From Acidiluteibacter sp963716125 (lineage in GTDB: Bacteria > Bacteroidota > Bacteroidia > Flavobacteriales_E > Vicingaceae), in contig OY970294.1 of the NCBI GenBank assembly GCA_963716125.1, forward strand, positions 558,001 to 622,000: 64,000 nucleotides of DNA, in the 5' to 3' direction. The translations under genes and the position numbers were made by a program. The notes under the pieces are model-generated. The model made no database searches. It was not told the origin of the DNA and worked only from the letters and a program-made list of their open reading frames with translations. Within the stretch, counting starts at the first letter, position 1. Every line of letters begins with the position of its first letter. Of this stretch, positions 25,697 through 33,105 are shown piece after piece.

Positions 25697-26794
25697 ATGA
25701 ATTTTTTGAAAATAGATTATGATAAAAGGGTTTTTGGTCTAGATATTTTTAGGGCAATTGCTATACTTATTGTTTTAAAGGATCATGGTGGCATTATTTC
25801 AGGAGATTTATTTGATAACATTCCTTTCATACCACTGATAGATGGGGTTGAATTATTTTTTGTTTTAAGTGGTTTCTTAATTGGTTCAATATTAATAAAG
25901 ATGCTAGAGAAGGATAAAAAATTAAATTTATCCTCAATTAGCCATTTTTGGAAAAGAAGGTGGTTTAGAACCTTACCTAATTATTATCTGATACTTTTTG
26001 TAAATTTTTTATTGGTAAAATATGGATTTATAAATGGTGATATAGAGCAATTTAATTATAAATTTATTTTCTTTTTGCAGAATTTTAATAGCGGTTTTGT
26101 TGATTTTTTTTGGGAAAGTTGGAGTTTATCTATTGAGGAGTGGTTCTATATTATATTACCTTTAGTTATTTTAGTCTTTAGTTTCTTCTTTTCTAAGAAA
26201 AAGACTTTGTTGTTTGCCATTTTAAGTTTACTTATTCTGCCACTAGTTTATCGAATAAGTATCTCTGGAATGGAAGTAGATCGGTTTTGGTTAGATGTCA
26301 GTTTTCGTAAAGTGGTATTGACAAGATTGGATGCTATTATGTATGGAGTATTAGCTGCTTATGTTAAATTTTATCACTCTGATTTTTTTGTGAAAAATCG
26401 GAACATCATGTTTATTTTAGGAATTATAATTATTTGTATCAATATATTTCTTCCTAATCAACCCAATGATTTTTATTGTAAAACCTTCTTCTTTAGTGTG
26501 CATTCATTCGGAGCAGCACTTCTTTTAGCTCAAGCAGATAGTATTAAAAAGTTCAAATATAATTTTATTGGAAAATCAATTACTATTATTTCAGTAATTT
26601 CATATTCTATGTATTTGGTTAATTTAGCACTTGTTGCACAAGTGATTGAAAAGAATTTTCCACCTCAAACTAATATAGAAAAACTATATATGTATATTGT
26701 TTTTTGGTTTGCTACAATTTTCATTTCAACCTTATTATATAGATTTTATGAAAAGCCATTTTTAGATTTAAGAGAGAAGAAGTTTTTTAAATAG
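25697..26794 (+). CDS. Acyltransferase_3-family membrane acyltransferase
   Basis: A 365-residue protein with about ten hydrophobic helices. The N-terminus 'VFGLDIFRAIAILIVLKDHGG' and 'GVELFFVLSGFLIG' match the family that O-acylates surface sugars; the catalytic His-Asp pair of many members appears here as D-H in 'LKDHGG'. 'WSLSIEEWFYIILPL' is the second hallmark. Likely role: acetylation or succinylation of an envelope polysaccharide. A degenerate -7 box (AAGATTTG) ends exactly 4 nt before the ATG. It is a single gene followed by 592 bp of noncoding DNA. Confidence 0.88.
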   Translation: MNFLKIDYDKRVFGLDIFRAIAILIVLKDHGGIISGDLFDNIPFIPLIDGVELFFVLSGFLIGSILIKMLEKDKKLNLSSISHFWKRRWFRTLPNYYLILFVNFLLVKYGFINGDIEQFNYKFIFFLQNFNSGFVDFFWESWSLSIEEWFYIILPLVILVFSFFFSKKKTLLFAILSLLILPLVYRISISGMEVDRFWLDVSFRKVVLTRLDAIMYGVLAAYVKFYHSDFFVKNRNIMFILGIIIICINIFLPNQPNDFYCKTFFFSVHSFGAALLLAQADSIKKFKYNFIGKSITIISVISYSMYLVNLALVAQVIEKNFPPQTNIEKLYMYIVFWFATIFISTLLYRFYEKPFLDLREKKFFK

Positions 26795-27051
26795 AATTAT
26801 TAAGAGTTAAATATGTTGCATTTAAGGGTTGAACACAGCAATTGTTTAATTGTTACATTTTTAAATGTCACACCTACAGTGCTTTTGTTATTTGTTTTAG
26901 CTTTTTTTATTAATTTGACTTTCCTATAGAGCTATAAAATAATTGTAATTTGACAACTGAACTGATTTTATTCTTTGTCTGCAAAAGCAAAACCATGGAG
27001 AAATATACCTAATTCATTAATTACCTGTTTAACTTATTCATTATTTGACTA

Positions 27052-27169
27052 ATTCATTAATTGACTGATTCATTTATTAACTTATTCATTGATTGACCGA
27101 TTGACTTATTCATTTATTGACTCATTGTTTCAATGTTCCATTAATAAAGTGCCTGACTAACTTATTCAT
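27052..27169. repeat. Long direct repeat copy 1 inside the 8-bp array
   Basis: About 118 bp that recur at 27236-27353 with one mismatch (C/T), 184 bp apart. This shows that part of the array was duplicated recently as a block. Confidence 0.9.
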
Positions 27170-27235
27170 TATTTGCCTGATTGGCTGATTCATTATTTGC
27201 CTGATTGATTTATTCATTAATTGACCGATTGACTC

Positions 27236-27353
27236 ATTCATTAATTGACTGATTCATTTATTAACTTATTCATTGATTGACCGATTGACTTATTCATTTA
27301 TTGACTCATTGTTTCAATGTTCCATTAATAAAGTGCCTGATTAACTTATTCAT
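27236..27353. repeat. Long direct repeat copy 2 inside the 8-bp array
   Basis: Second copy of 27052-27169, ending 33 bp before the stop codon of the TIGR01777 epimerase gene. Confidence 0.9.
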
Positions 27354-27386
27354 TTATTGACTGATTAACTTATTCAAAATAAATTT

Positions 27387-28328
27387 CTAATGTCTAAAGT
27401 CTTCTTCATCATACAACTCCTCCAATGCCTCTCTTAGCTTGCTAAACTTAAACTTAAATCCATTTGCTTTAATTTTTTCATTAGAAATTCTGCTACCTTC
27501 TAATACCATTACAGCTCTTTCTCCTAATATAATTTTCATTACAAAAGCAGGAACATTAGGAGCCCAATATGGTTTGTCCAATACTGATGCTAAAGTCTTT
27601 GTGAAAGTTGCATTGTCAACCTGTTCATCGGCTCCAGCATTGAAAGTGTCGTTCAATTTATTTTCCATGGCATGGATAAAAATACCACATAAATCATCAA
27701 TGTGTATCCATGGAATGTATTGTTTTCCATCGCCTAAGGGAGATCCTACACCCATTTTTACTGGTTTTGCCAATTCTTTTAATGCGCCTCCATTGGTAGA
27801 AAGTACAATTCCAATTCTTACAATAGAAGTAGGAATGTTTAAGGAACGAATTTGATGCGCTGCATTTTCCCATGAAACACAAGTTTTAGCTAAAAAATCT
27901 GAACCAGGATTTTCATCTTCTAGGTGAATATGGTCCGAAGTTTTAAAACCATAAAATCCTGATGCAGAAGCTGAAACTACAGATTGGAAGTTTATTTTTT
28001 TATCTTTCATCAAGTCAAATAAAAAATCAACAGAGCTAGTCCTACTTTTTATAATAACTTCTTTGCGTTGATCTGTCCATTTTTTATCGGCAATTCCTGC
28101 ACCTACCAAATTGATGAGGTAGTCGTATTTTTCAACTTTTTCGGTATCAATGGTTTTGTTTTTCAAATCCCAGACGATGGTTTCAATTTTATCATCCGTA
28201 GCTTTAGCGTAAGAGGGTTTGCTCCTACTAATATGTCCAACTTGATATCCTTTTTTTAGTAATATTTCTGTCAATCTAGTGCCAACTAATCCACTACCAC
28301 CACTAATTAAAACTGATTTTCCTCTCAT
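27387..28328 (-). CDS. TIGR01777-family NAD(P)-dependent epimerase-like protein
   Basis: A 313-residue atypical SDR: 'VLISGGSGLVGTRLTEILLKKGY' (Rossmann), 'YDYLINLVGAGIADKKWT', 'VVSASASGFYG', 'VRIGIVLSTNGGAL', 'IPWIHIDDLCGIF' and 'FNAGADEQVDNATFTK', matching TIGR01777 (YfcH-like, formerly SulA homologues). The substrate is unknown. Residues 38-45 read PSYAKATD, a peptide I recognise as the translation of a dispersed DNA repeat; it sits in a variable loop after the second strand. The gene stands alone, its 3' end next to the 8-bp array. Confidence 0.9.
   Translation of the reverse strand: MRGKSVLISGGSGLVGTRLTEILLKKGYQVGHISRSKPSYAKATDDKIETIVWDLKNKTIDTEKVEKYDYLINLVGAGIADKKWTDQRKEVIIKSRTSSVDFLFDLMKDKKINFQSVVSASASGFYGFKTSDHIHLEDENPGSDFLAKTCVSWENAAHQIRSLNIPTSIVRIGIVLSTNGGALKELAKPVKMGVGSPLGDGKQYIPWIHIDDLCGIFIHAMENKLNDTFNAGADEQVDNATFTKTLASVLDKPYWAPNVPAFVMKIILGERAVMVLEGSRISNEKIKANGFKFKFSKLREALEELYDEEDFRH
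28193..28220. repeat. Dispersed repeat inserted in a coding region (PSYAKATD-encoding)
   Basis: On the minus strand this encodes KPSYAKATD within the TIGR01777 gene. DNA of the form CCCTCTTACGCTAAAGCTAC is, as I recall, a widely scattered short repeat that yields SYAKAT-type peptides when it falls in genes. The reading frame is kept. Confidence 0.55.
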
Positions 28329-28405
28329 AATTGTTTCTTTCTATTAAAACAAGCATCTTTGTAATTGGTTTACATTTTTTAAAATATACTTAGTATTCAA
28401 AGTAA

Positions 28406-28768
28406 ATGCTTCCTACACTTCAAAACATAGATAGCTATAAAGGTAATACCGATTTTTTAAAGTTGACGAAATCTCAGATAGAAAAAGATTTTGATCGAAT
28501 TGGAATAGAATTAGAAGAATTAAAAAATCAAATTACTGCTTTTGAAGATTTTCTAGACTGGTTAAATCCCACAATCAATCGCTTGTTAGAATGCCATTCT
28601 GAGAAAATTTTTGCGCTTTTTTACTTAATAGATATTCCTGAAAAAGCAATTAGGGCTGTTTTGGATGATTTTAATAGCCAATCGGTGTCGGTTGATGTTA
28701 CAAAACTCATTGTGGAACGTGAATTATTAAAAGTGCTAACAAGAGCATATTTTAGTAATCAATTGTAA
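28406..28768 (+). CDS. Conserved hypothetical helical protein
   Basis: I do not recognise this 120-residue protein. It is largely alpha-helical, with no signal peptide or membrane helix: a first amphipathic helix ('DFLKLTKSQIEKDFDRIGIELEELKNQI'-like, residues 18-47, possibly coiled coil), a central 'FLDWLNPTINRLLECHSEKIF' stretch, and a C-terminal helix. It lies between the divergent epimerase gene and sucA with its own upstream region. Cytosolic location is likely. Confidence 0.7.
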   Translation: MLPTLQNIDSYKGNTDFLKLTKSQIEKDFDRIGIELEELKNQITAFEDFLDWLNPTINRLLECHSEKIFALFYLIDIPEKAIRAVLDDFNSQSVSVDVTKLIVERELLKVLTRAYFSNQL

Positions 28769-28828
28769 AGCCTGAGCCTGTCCAATTGATGAATAAATAA
28801 ATATCTACTTTGATACTTATTTATTCTT

Positions 28829-28836
28829 TAATTTTG
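28829..28836 (+). promoter_or_regulatory. Promoter -7 box (TAATTTTG) of sucAB
   Basis: An exact TAnnTTTG with TTTG 16 bp upstream (28809-28812) as -33 element. It lies downstream of the alternative start at 28810 and 28 bp before ATG 28864, so it supports the shorter sucA start. Confidence 0.55.
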
Positions 28837-28863
28837 AGGTGTTCAACCATTCTAAAAGCTATA

Positions 28864-31605
28864 ATGGATAAATTTTCTTATCTCAGTAATGCAGATGTAT
28901 CTGCAATCGACAAAATCTATCAAGAATATATGAAAGACCCTAATTCTGTTGAAGATGGATGGTCTAAATTTTTTGAAGGTTTTGAATTTGCAAGGAAAAA
29001 TTATGAAGAAGATTCCGCTTCTTCTTCCACTTCTTCATCACTTAATTTTGATAAAGAATTTAAAGTTATTAATCTCATTAATGGATACCGTATTAGAGGT
29101 CATTTATTTACCAAAACAAACCCTGTAAGAGAAAGAAGAAAATATTCGCCAACGCTTGATGTAGAAACTTTTGGATTAGAGCAATCTGATTTAACTAAAG
29201 TTTTTCAAGCTGGAAACGAATTGGGGTTGAGTGGTGCTACGCTTCAAGAAATTATTGATTTTTTGAAAGAAACCTATTGTCATTCCATTGGTGTTGAATA
29301 CATGTACATTCGCCATCCTATGAAATTAGAGTGGCTTAAAAGCAAAATGGAAGGTAGCAAGAATAAAAGCTCATTTTCAAAAGAAGAGAAAACTCATATT
29401 CTTCACAAATTAAATCAATCGGTTGTTTTTGAGCAGTTTTTGCATAAAAAATTCGTCGGTCAAAAACGATTTTCATTAGAAGGCGGTGAATCTTTAATTC
29501 CTGCCTTGGATGCCGTGATTGAATATGGTTCTGAAAATGGTGTAGATGAATTTGTTGTGGGAATGGCACACAGAGGTCGATTGAATGTTTTGGCAAACAT
29601 TTTCAATAAAACCTATGAAAATATTTTTAGTGAATTTGAAGGCAAAGAATACGAAGATAATTTATTTGATGGTGATGTAAAGTATCATTTGGGTTACTCC
29701 TGTGATATTAAATCAGATAAGGGTAGAGATATTAAATTGACTTTATCTCCAAATCCGTCTCATTTAGAGGCTGTTGATCCTGTAGTAGAAGGTATAACTA
29801 GAGCCAAAGTGGATAATTATTTGAAGGAAAATAGCAAAATTGTTCCTATTCTTATTCATGGTGATGCTTCCATTGCCGGCCAAGGTGTTGTGTATGAAGT
29901 AATACAGATGGCTTCTTTAGATGCTTATAAAACCGGTGGAACTTTACATATAATCATCAATAATCAAATTGGATTTACAACCAATTATTTGGATGCTAGA
30001 TCGAGTACCTATTGTACAGATGTAGCAAAAGTTACTTTATCACCTGTTTTTCATGTAAATGGCGATGACCCTGAAGCAGTGGTTTATACCATGAAATTGG
30101 CGTTAGAATATCGTCAAAAGTATAGAGCAGATGTTTTTGTAGATTTATTATGTTACAGGAAATATGGTCATAATGAGGGAGATGAGCCTAGATTTACACA
30201 ACCTTTGTTGTATAAAGCTATTGCAAAACATAAAAATCCTCGCGAAATCTATTTAGAGAAATTAATAGATCAAAATGTATTAGACAAGGAAGCTTCCAAG
30301 CTAATGGAGTCTAAGTTCAATGATATGTTGCAAGATCGATTAGATGAAGCCAAGCAAATTGAAAAGGCAAGTATTACTTCTTTCCTAGAAAAAACTTGGG
30401 AAGGAATGCGTGATTCTAAACCATCTGATTTTGAGAGTTCTCCTGATAGTGGGTTCGATAAGAAAAAGTTGATTGAAATTGGTAAAAAGATATCTACTCT
30501 TCCCGATGATCTTAATTTCTTCAAGAAATCAGAGAAATTGATAGGGGAGCGCATGAAAATGATAAGCGAAACTGAAACCATCGATTGGGGAATGGCTGAA
30601 TTATTAGCCTATGGTACGCTAGTGAGTGAAGGCTTTCCCGTTCGTATGACTGGGCAAGATGTGGAAAGAGGTACTTTCTCTCATCGTCATGCAGTTATTA
30701 AAGTAGAAGATTCTGAGGAAGAATATGTTCCTTTAAATCACATAAGTAAGAAGCAAGCACCTTTTGAAATTTATAATTCTTTACTTTCTGAATATGCTGT
30801 TTTAGGCTTTGAATATGGTTATGCAATGGCTACACCGAATGGATTAACTATTTGGGAAGCTCAGTTTGGTGATTTTAATAATGGGGCGCAAATTATCATT
30901 GATCAATTTTTGAGTAGTGCTGAAGATAAATGGAAATCGCAAAATGGTTTGGTATTATTATTACCACACGGCTATGAAGGTCAAGGAGCGGAACATTCTA
31001 GTGCGCGCTTAGAGAGGTATTTAACATTGTGTGGAGATGATAATATGCAAGTGGCTAATTGTACCACTCCTGCTAACTTCTATCACATTATGAGAAGGCA
31101 AATGAAAAGAGATTTTAGAAAACCATTAATTATTATGACGCCAAAAAGTTTGTTGCGCCATAGTAAATGTGTTTCAAAATTAGATGAGTTGGTCAAAGGG
31201 AAATTTCTAGAAGTAATAGATGATGCTGATGTAAAAGTAGCTGATGCTAAAACAGTTGTTTTTTGTAGTGGTAAAATTTATTATGATTTAATCGAAAAAA
31301 GAGATGAATTAAAGGTAAATGATATTGCTTTTGTGAGGTTAGAGCAATTCTATCCTTTACCTAAAAAGCAAATAGATAGTATAATTAAAAAGTACAAAGA
31401 GGCAGATAATTTGCTATGGGTACAAGAAGAACCTGAAAATATGGGAGCTTGGGCATACTTATTAAGAAAATTGGGAGATACAAAATTAAAATTAATCTCA
31501 AGAAGGGATAGTGCAAGCCCTGCCTCAGGTTCATCTAAAGTTTTTGCTAAAAGACAAGCAGCTATTTTAAATGAAGTTTTTGAATACAGTTTAATAGAAC
31601 AATAG
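28864..31605 (+). CDS. sucA: 2-oxoglutarate dehydrogenase E1 component
   Basis: A 913-residue thiamine-diphosphate enzyme of the TCA cycle that decarboxylates 2-oxoglutarate and passes succinyl to the E2 lipoyl arm. The N-terminal 'VSAIDKIYQEYMKDPNSVEDGW' docking segment, 'EGGESLIPALD', 'GMAHRGRLNVLANIF', 'HGDASIAGQGVVYEV', 'NNQIGFTT', 'RKYGHNEGDEP' and 'MTGQDVERGTFSHRH' are all present. The length is normal. sucB follows after 20 bp. The E3 gene is not in this window. Confidence 0.96.
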   Translation: MDKFSYLSNADVSAIDKIYQEYMKDPNSVEDGWSKFFEGFEFARKNYEEDSASSSTSSSLNFDKEFKVINLINGYRIRGHLFTKTNPVRERRKYSPTLDVETFGLEQSDLTKVFQAGNELGLSGATLQEIIDFLKETYCHSIGVEYMYIRHPMKLEWLKSKMEGSKNKSSFSKEEKTHILHKLNQSVVFEQFLHKKFVGQKRFSLEGGESLIPALDAVIEYGSENGVDEFVVGMAHRGRLNVLANIFNKTYENIFSEFEGKEYEDNLFDGDVKYHLGYSCDIKSDKGRDIKLTLSPNPSHLEAVDPVVEGITRAKVDNYLKENSKIVPILIHGDASIAGQGVVYEVIQMASLDAYKTGGTLHIIINNQIGFTTNYLDARSSTYCTDVAKVTLSPVFHVNGDDPEAVVYTMKLALEYRQKYRADVFVDLLCYRKYGHNEGDEPRFTQPLLYKAIAKHKNPREIYLEKLIDQNVLDKEASKLMESKFNDMLQDRLDEAKQIEKASITSFLEKTWEGMRDSKPSDFESSPDSGFDKKKLIEIGKKISTLPDDLNFFKKSEKLIGERMKMISETETIDWGMAELLAYGTLVSEGFPVRMTGQDVERGTFSHRHAVIKVEDSEEEYVPLNHISKKQAPFEIYNSLLSEYAVLGFEYGYAMATPNGLTIWEAQFGDFNNGAQIIIDQFLSSAEDKWKSQNGLVLLLPHGYEGQGAEHSSARLERYLTLCGDDNMQVANCTTPANFYHIMRRQMKRDFRKPLIIMTPKSLLRHSKCVSKLDELVKGKFLEVIDDADVKVADAKTVVFCSGKIYYDLIEKRDELKVNDIAFVRLEQFYPLPKKQIDSIIKKYKEADNLLWVQEEPENMGAWAYLLRKLGDTKLKLISRRDSASPASGSSKVFAKRQAAILNEVFEYSLIEQ

Positions 31606-31625
31606 AATATTATTAGATAAATATT

Positions 31626-32912
31626 ATGGCATACGATGTAAAAATACCTTCTCCAGGAGAATCAATATCAGAAGTTGAAATAGCTTCATGGACAGTTGCT
31701 GACGGAGATTATGTAGAAAGAGATGATATAATTGCAGAAATAGATTCAGATAAAGCGACGCTTGAATTGACTGCTCCAGAATCTGGAGTGATTTCTATTA
31801 AGGCAGAAGAAGGTGATACAGTAGAAGTGGGTCAAGTAGTAGCAGAAATAGATACGGACGCTAAAGCACCTGAAAAAAGCAAATCTGATAAAAAAGAAGA
31901 TAAAGATGATTCTAGCACAAAAGATGATACAAAATCTAAGGATGCTGAAAATAAAAAGGAATCGAAAGAATCTAAAGAAACAGAGAAAACAAATACACAA
32001 AATAATTCATCTCATGCAAGTGGACATCCATCTCCTGCAGCTCGCAAGTCAATGGATGAAAATAATATCTCTGCCGATCAAGTGAAAGCTACTGGCAAAG
32101 ATGGTAGAATTACCAAACAAGATGTGGTGAGTGCTATGGCAGCAGGAATTTCTTCTGATGCAGCCCAAGGTTGGGGTGGATCTAGAGATACGAATCGTGA
32201 AAAGATGAGTAGCTTGAGAAGAAAAATTGCTGAACGATTGGTTTCTGTGAAAAATGATACGGCTATGCTGACTACTTTCAACGAAGTGGATATGAAACCC
32301 ATCATGGATTTAAGAAATAAATACAAGGAACAATTCAAAGAAAAATTAGGTGTAAATCTTGGTTTTATGTCATTCTTTACGAAGGCAGTAACTGAAGCAT
32401 TAAATCATTTTCCGGCAGTTAATGCCATGATTGACGGAGAAGAAATAATTTTTCATGATTATGCAGATATCGGTATTGCTGTGAGTAGTCCTAAAGGCTT
32501 AATGGTACCAGTCGTAAGAAACGCAGAGCAAATGAGTTTGGCAGAAATAGAAGCTGAAATCAAACGACTAGCTTTAAAGGCAAGGGATGGAAAGATTTCT
32601 ATTGATGAAATGACTGGTGGAACATTCACCATTACCAATGGTGGCGTTTTTGGCTCTATGATGAGTACGCCAATTATTAATCCACCTCAAAGTGCTATTT
32701 TAGGAATGCATAATATTATTGACAGACCAGTAGCTATTGATGGAAAGGTAGAAATTAGACCTATGATGTATTTAGCACTTTCTTACGATCATAGAGTTAT
32801 TGATGGTAAGGAATCTGTCAGCTTTTTAGTTAAAGTGAAAGAGATGATTGAAAACCCAACTCAAATTATTTTTGGTGGTAAAAATCCTGAAGAAGTATTG
32901 TTGGGACTGTAA
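31626..32912 (+). CDS. sucB: Dihydrolipoyllysine succinyltransferase (2-oxoglutarate dehydrogenase E2)
   Basis: A 428-residue E2 enzyme. The N-terminal lipoyl domain carries the attachment lysine K43 (DSDKATLE). The peripheral-subunit-binding domain spans about 136-172 ('PSPAARKSMDENNI', 'GRITKQDV'). The C-terminal catalytic domain has H389 in 'SYDHRVIDG'. The linker between the first two domains (about 80-133) is made almost wholly of Lys, Asp, Glu, Ser and Thr rather than the usual Ala/Pro mix. It is cotranscribed with sucA. Confidence 0.96.
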   Translation: MAYDVKIPSPGESISEVEIASWTVADGDYVERDDIIAEIDSDKATLELTAPESGVISIKAEEGDTVEVGQVVAEIDTDAKAPEKSKSDKKEDKDDSSTKDDTKSKDAENKKESKESKETEKTNTQNNSSHASGHPSPAARKSMDENNISADQVKATGKDGRITKQDVVSAMAAGISSDAAQGWGGSRDTNREKMSSLRRKIAERLVSVKNDTAMLTTFNEVDMKPIMDLRNKYKEQFKEKLGVNLGFMSFFTKAVTEALNHFPAVNAMIDGEEIIFHDYADIGIAVSSPKGLMVPVVRNAEQMSLAEIEAEIKRLALKARDGKISIDEMTGGTFTITNGGVFGSMMSTPIINPPQSAILGMHNIIDRPVAIDGKVEIRPMMYLALSYDHRVIDGKESVSFLVKVKEMIENPTQIIFGGKNPEEVLLGL

Positions 32913-33105
32913 TAACTCACAAAGAACAATGGAAAATTAATTTGGTTTCCATTAAGAGTAGCTATAATTTAGAGTTCTAAATACTTTGAGTGGCTTTGCA
33001 ACTTTTACAAGATAGCCTTTTAGGATTTCACTCAAATTTATGTAATTGCTAAAGAAATTTTAAAGAAAGGGTTCGTTTTAAAGACGACTTTTTTTTTTAT
33101 TCTGA

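Larger units (their letters stand above)
27012..27376. repeat. Array of degenerate 8-bp units (ATTCATTn / ATTGACTn)
   Basis: Nearly the whole stretch can be read as consecutive 8-mers such as ATTCATTA, ATTGACTG, ATTCATTT, ATTAACTT, ATTGACCG and ATTGACTC, often alternating. Two identical non-repeat inserts (TTTCAATGTTCCATTAATAA and what follows) interrupt it. All frames contain stops, so it is noncoding. The preceding 26795-27011 holds no gene or clear element. Confidence 0.85.

Noticed and set aside
27012..27376. CRISPR array in the repetitive stretch
   Set aside because: Units are 8 bp, contiguous and degenerate; there are no spacers of constant length and no cas genes nearby.
27439..27855. 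138-codon open frame on the plus strand
   Set aside because: It lies fully antisense to the TIGR01777 gene, whose family motifs are unmistakable; no upstream promoter box.
30270..30581. 103-codon minus-strand open frame
   Set aside because: It is a shadow within sucA; the sucA frame has clear catalytic motifs throughout.
32928..32953. Terminator hairpin after sucB (AATGGAAA/TTTCCATT)
   Set aside because: The stem is AT-rich and no T-run follows; not strong enough to list as a feature.
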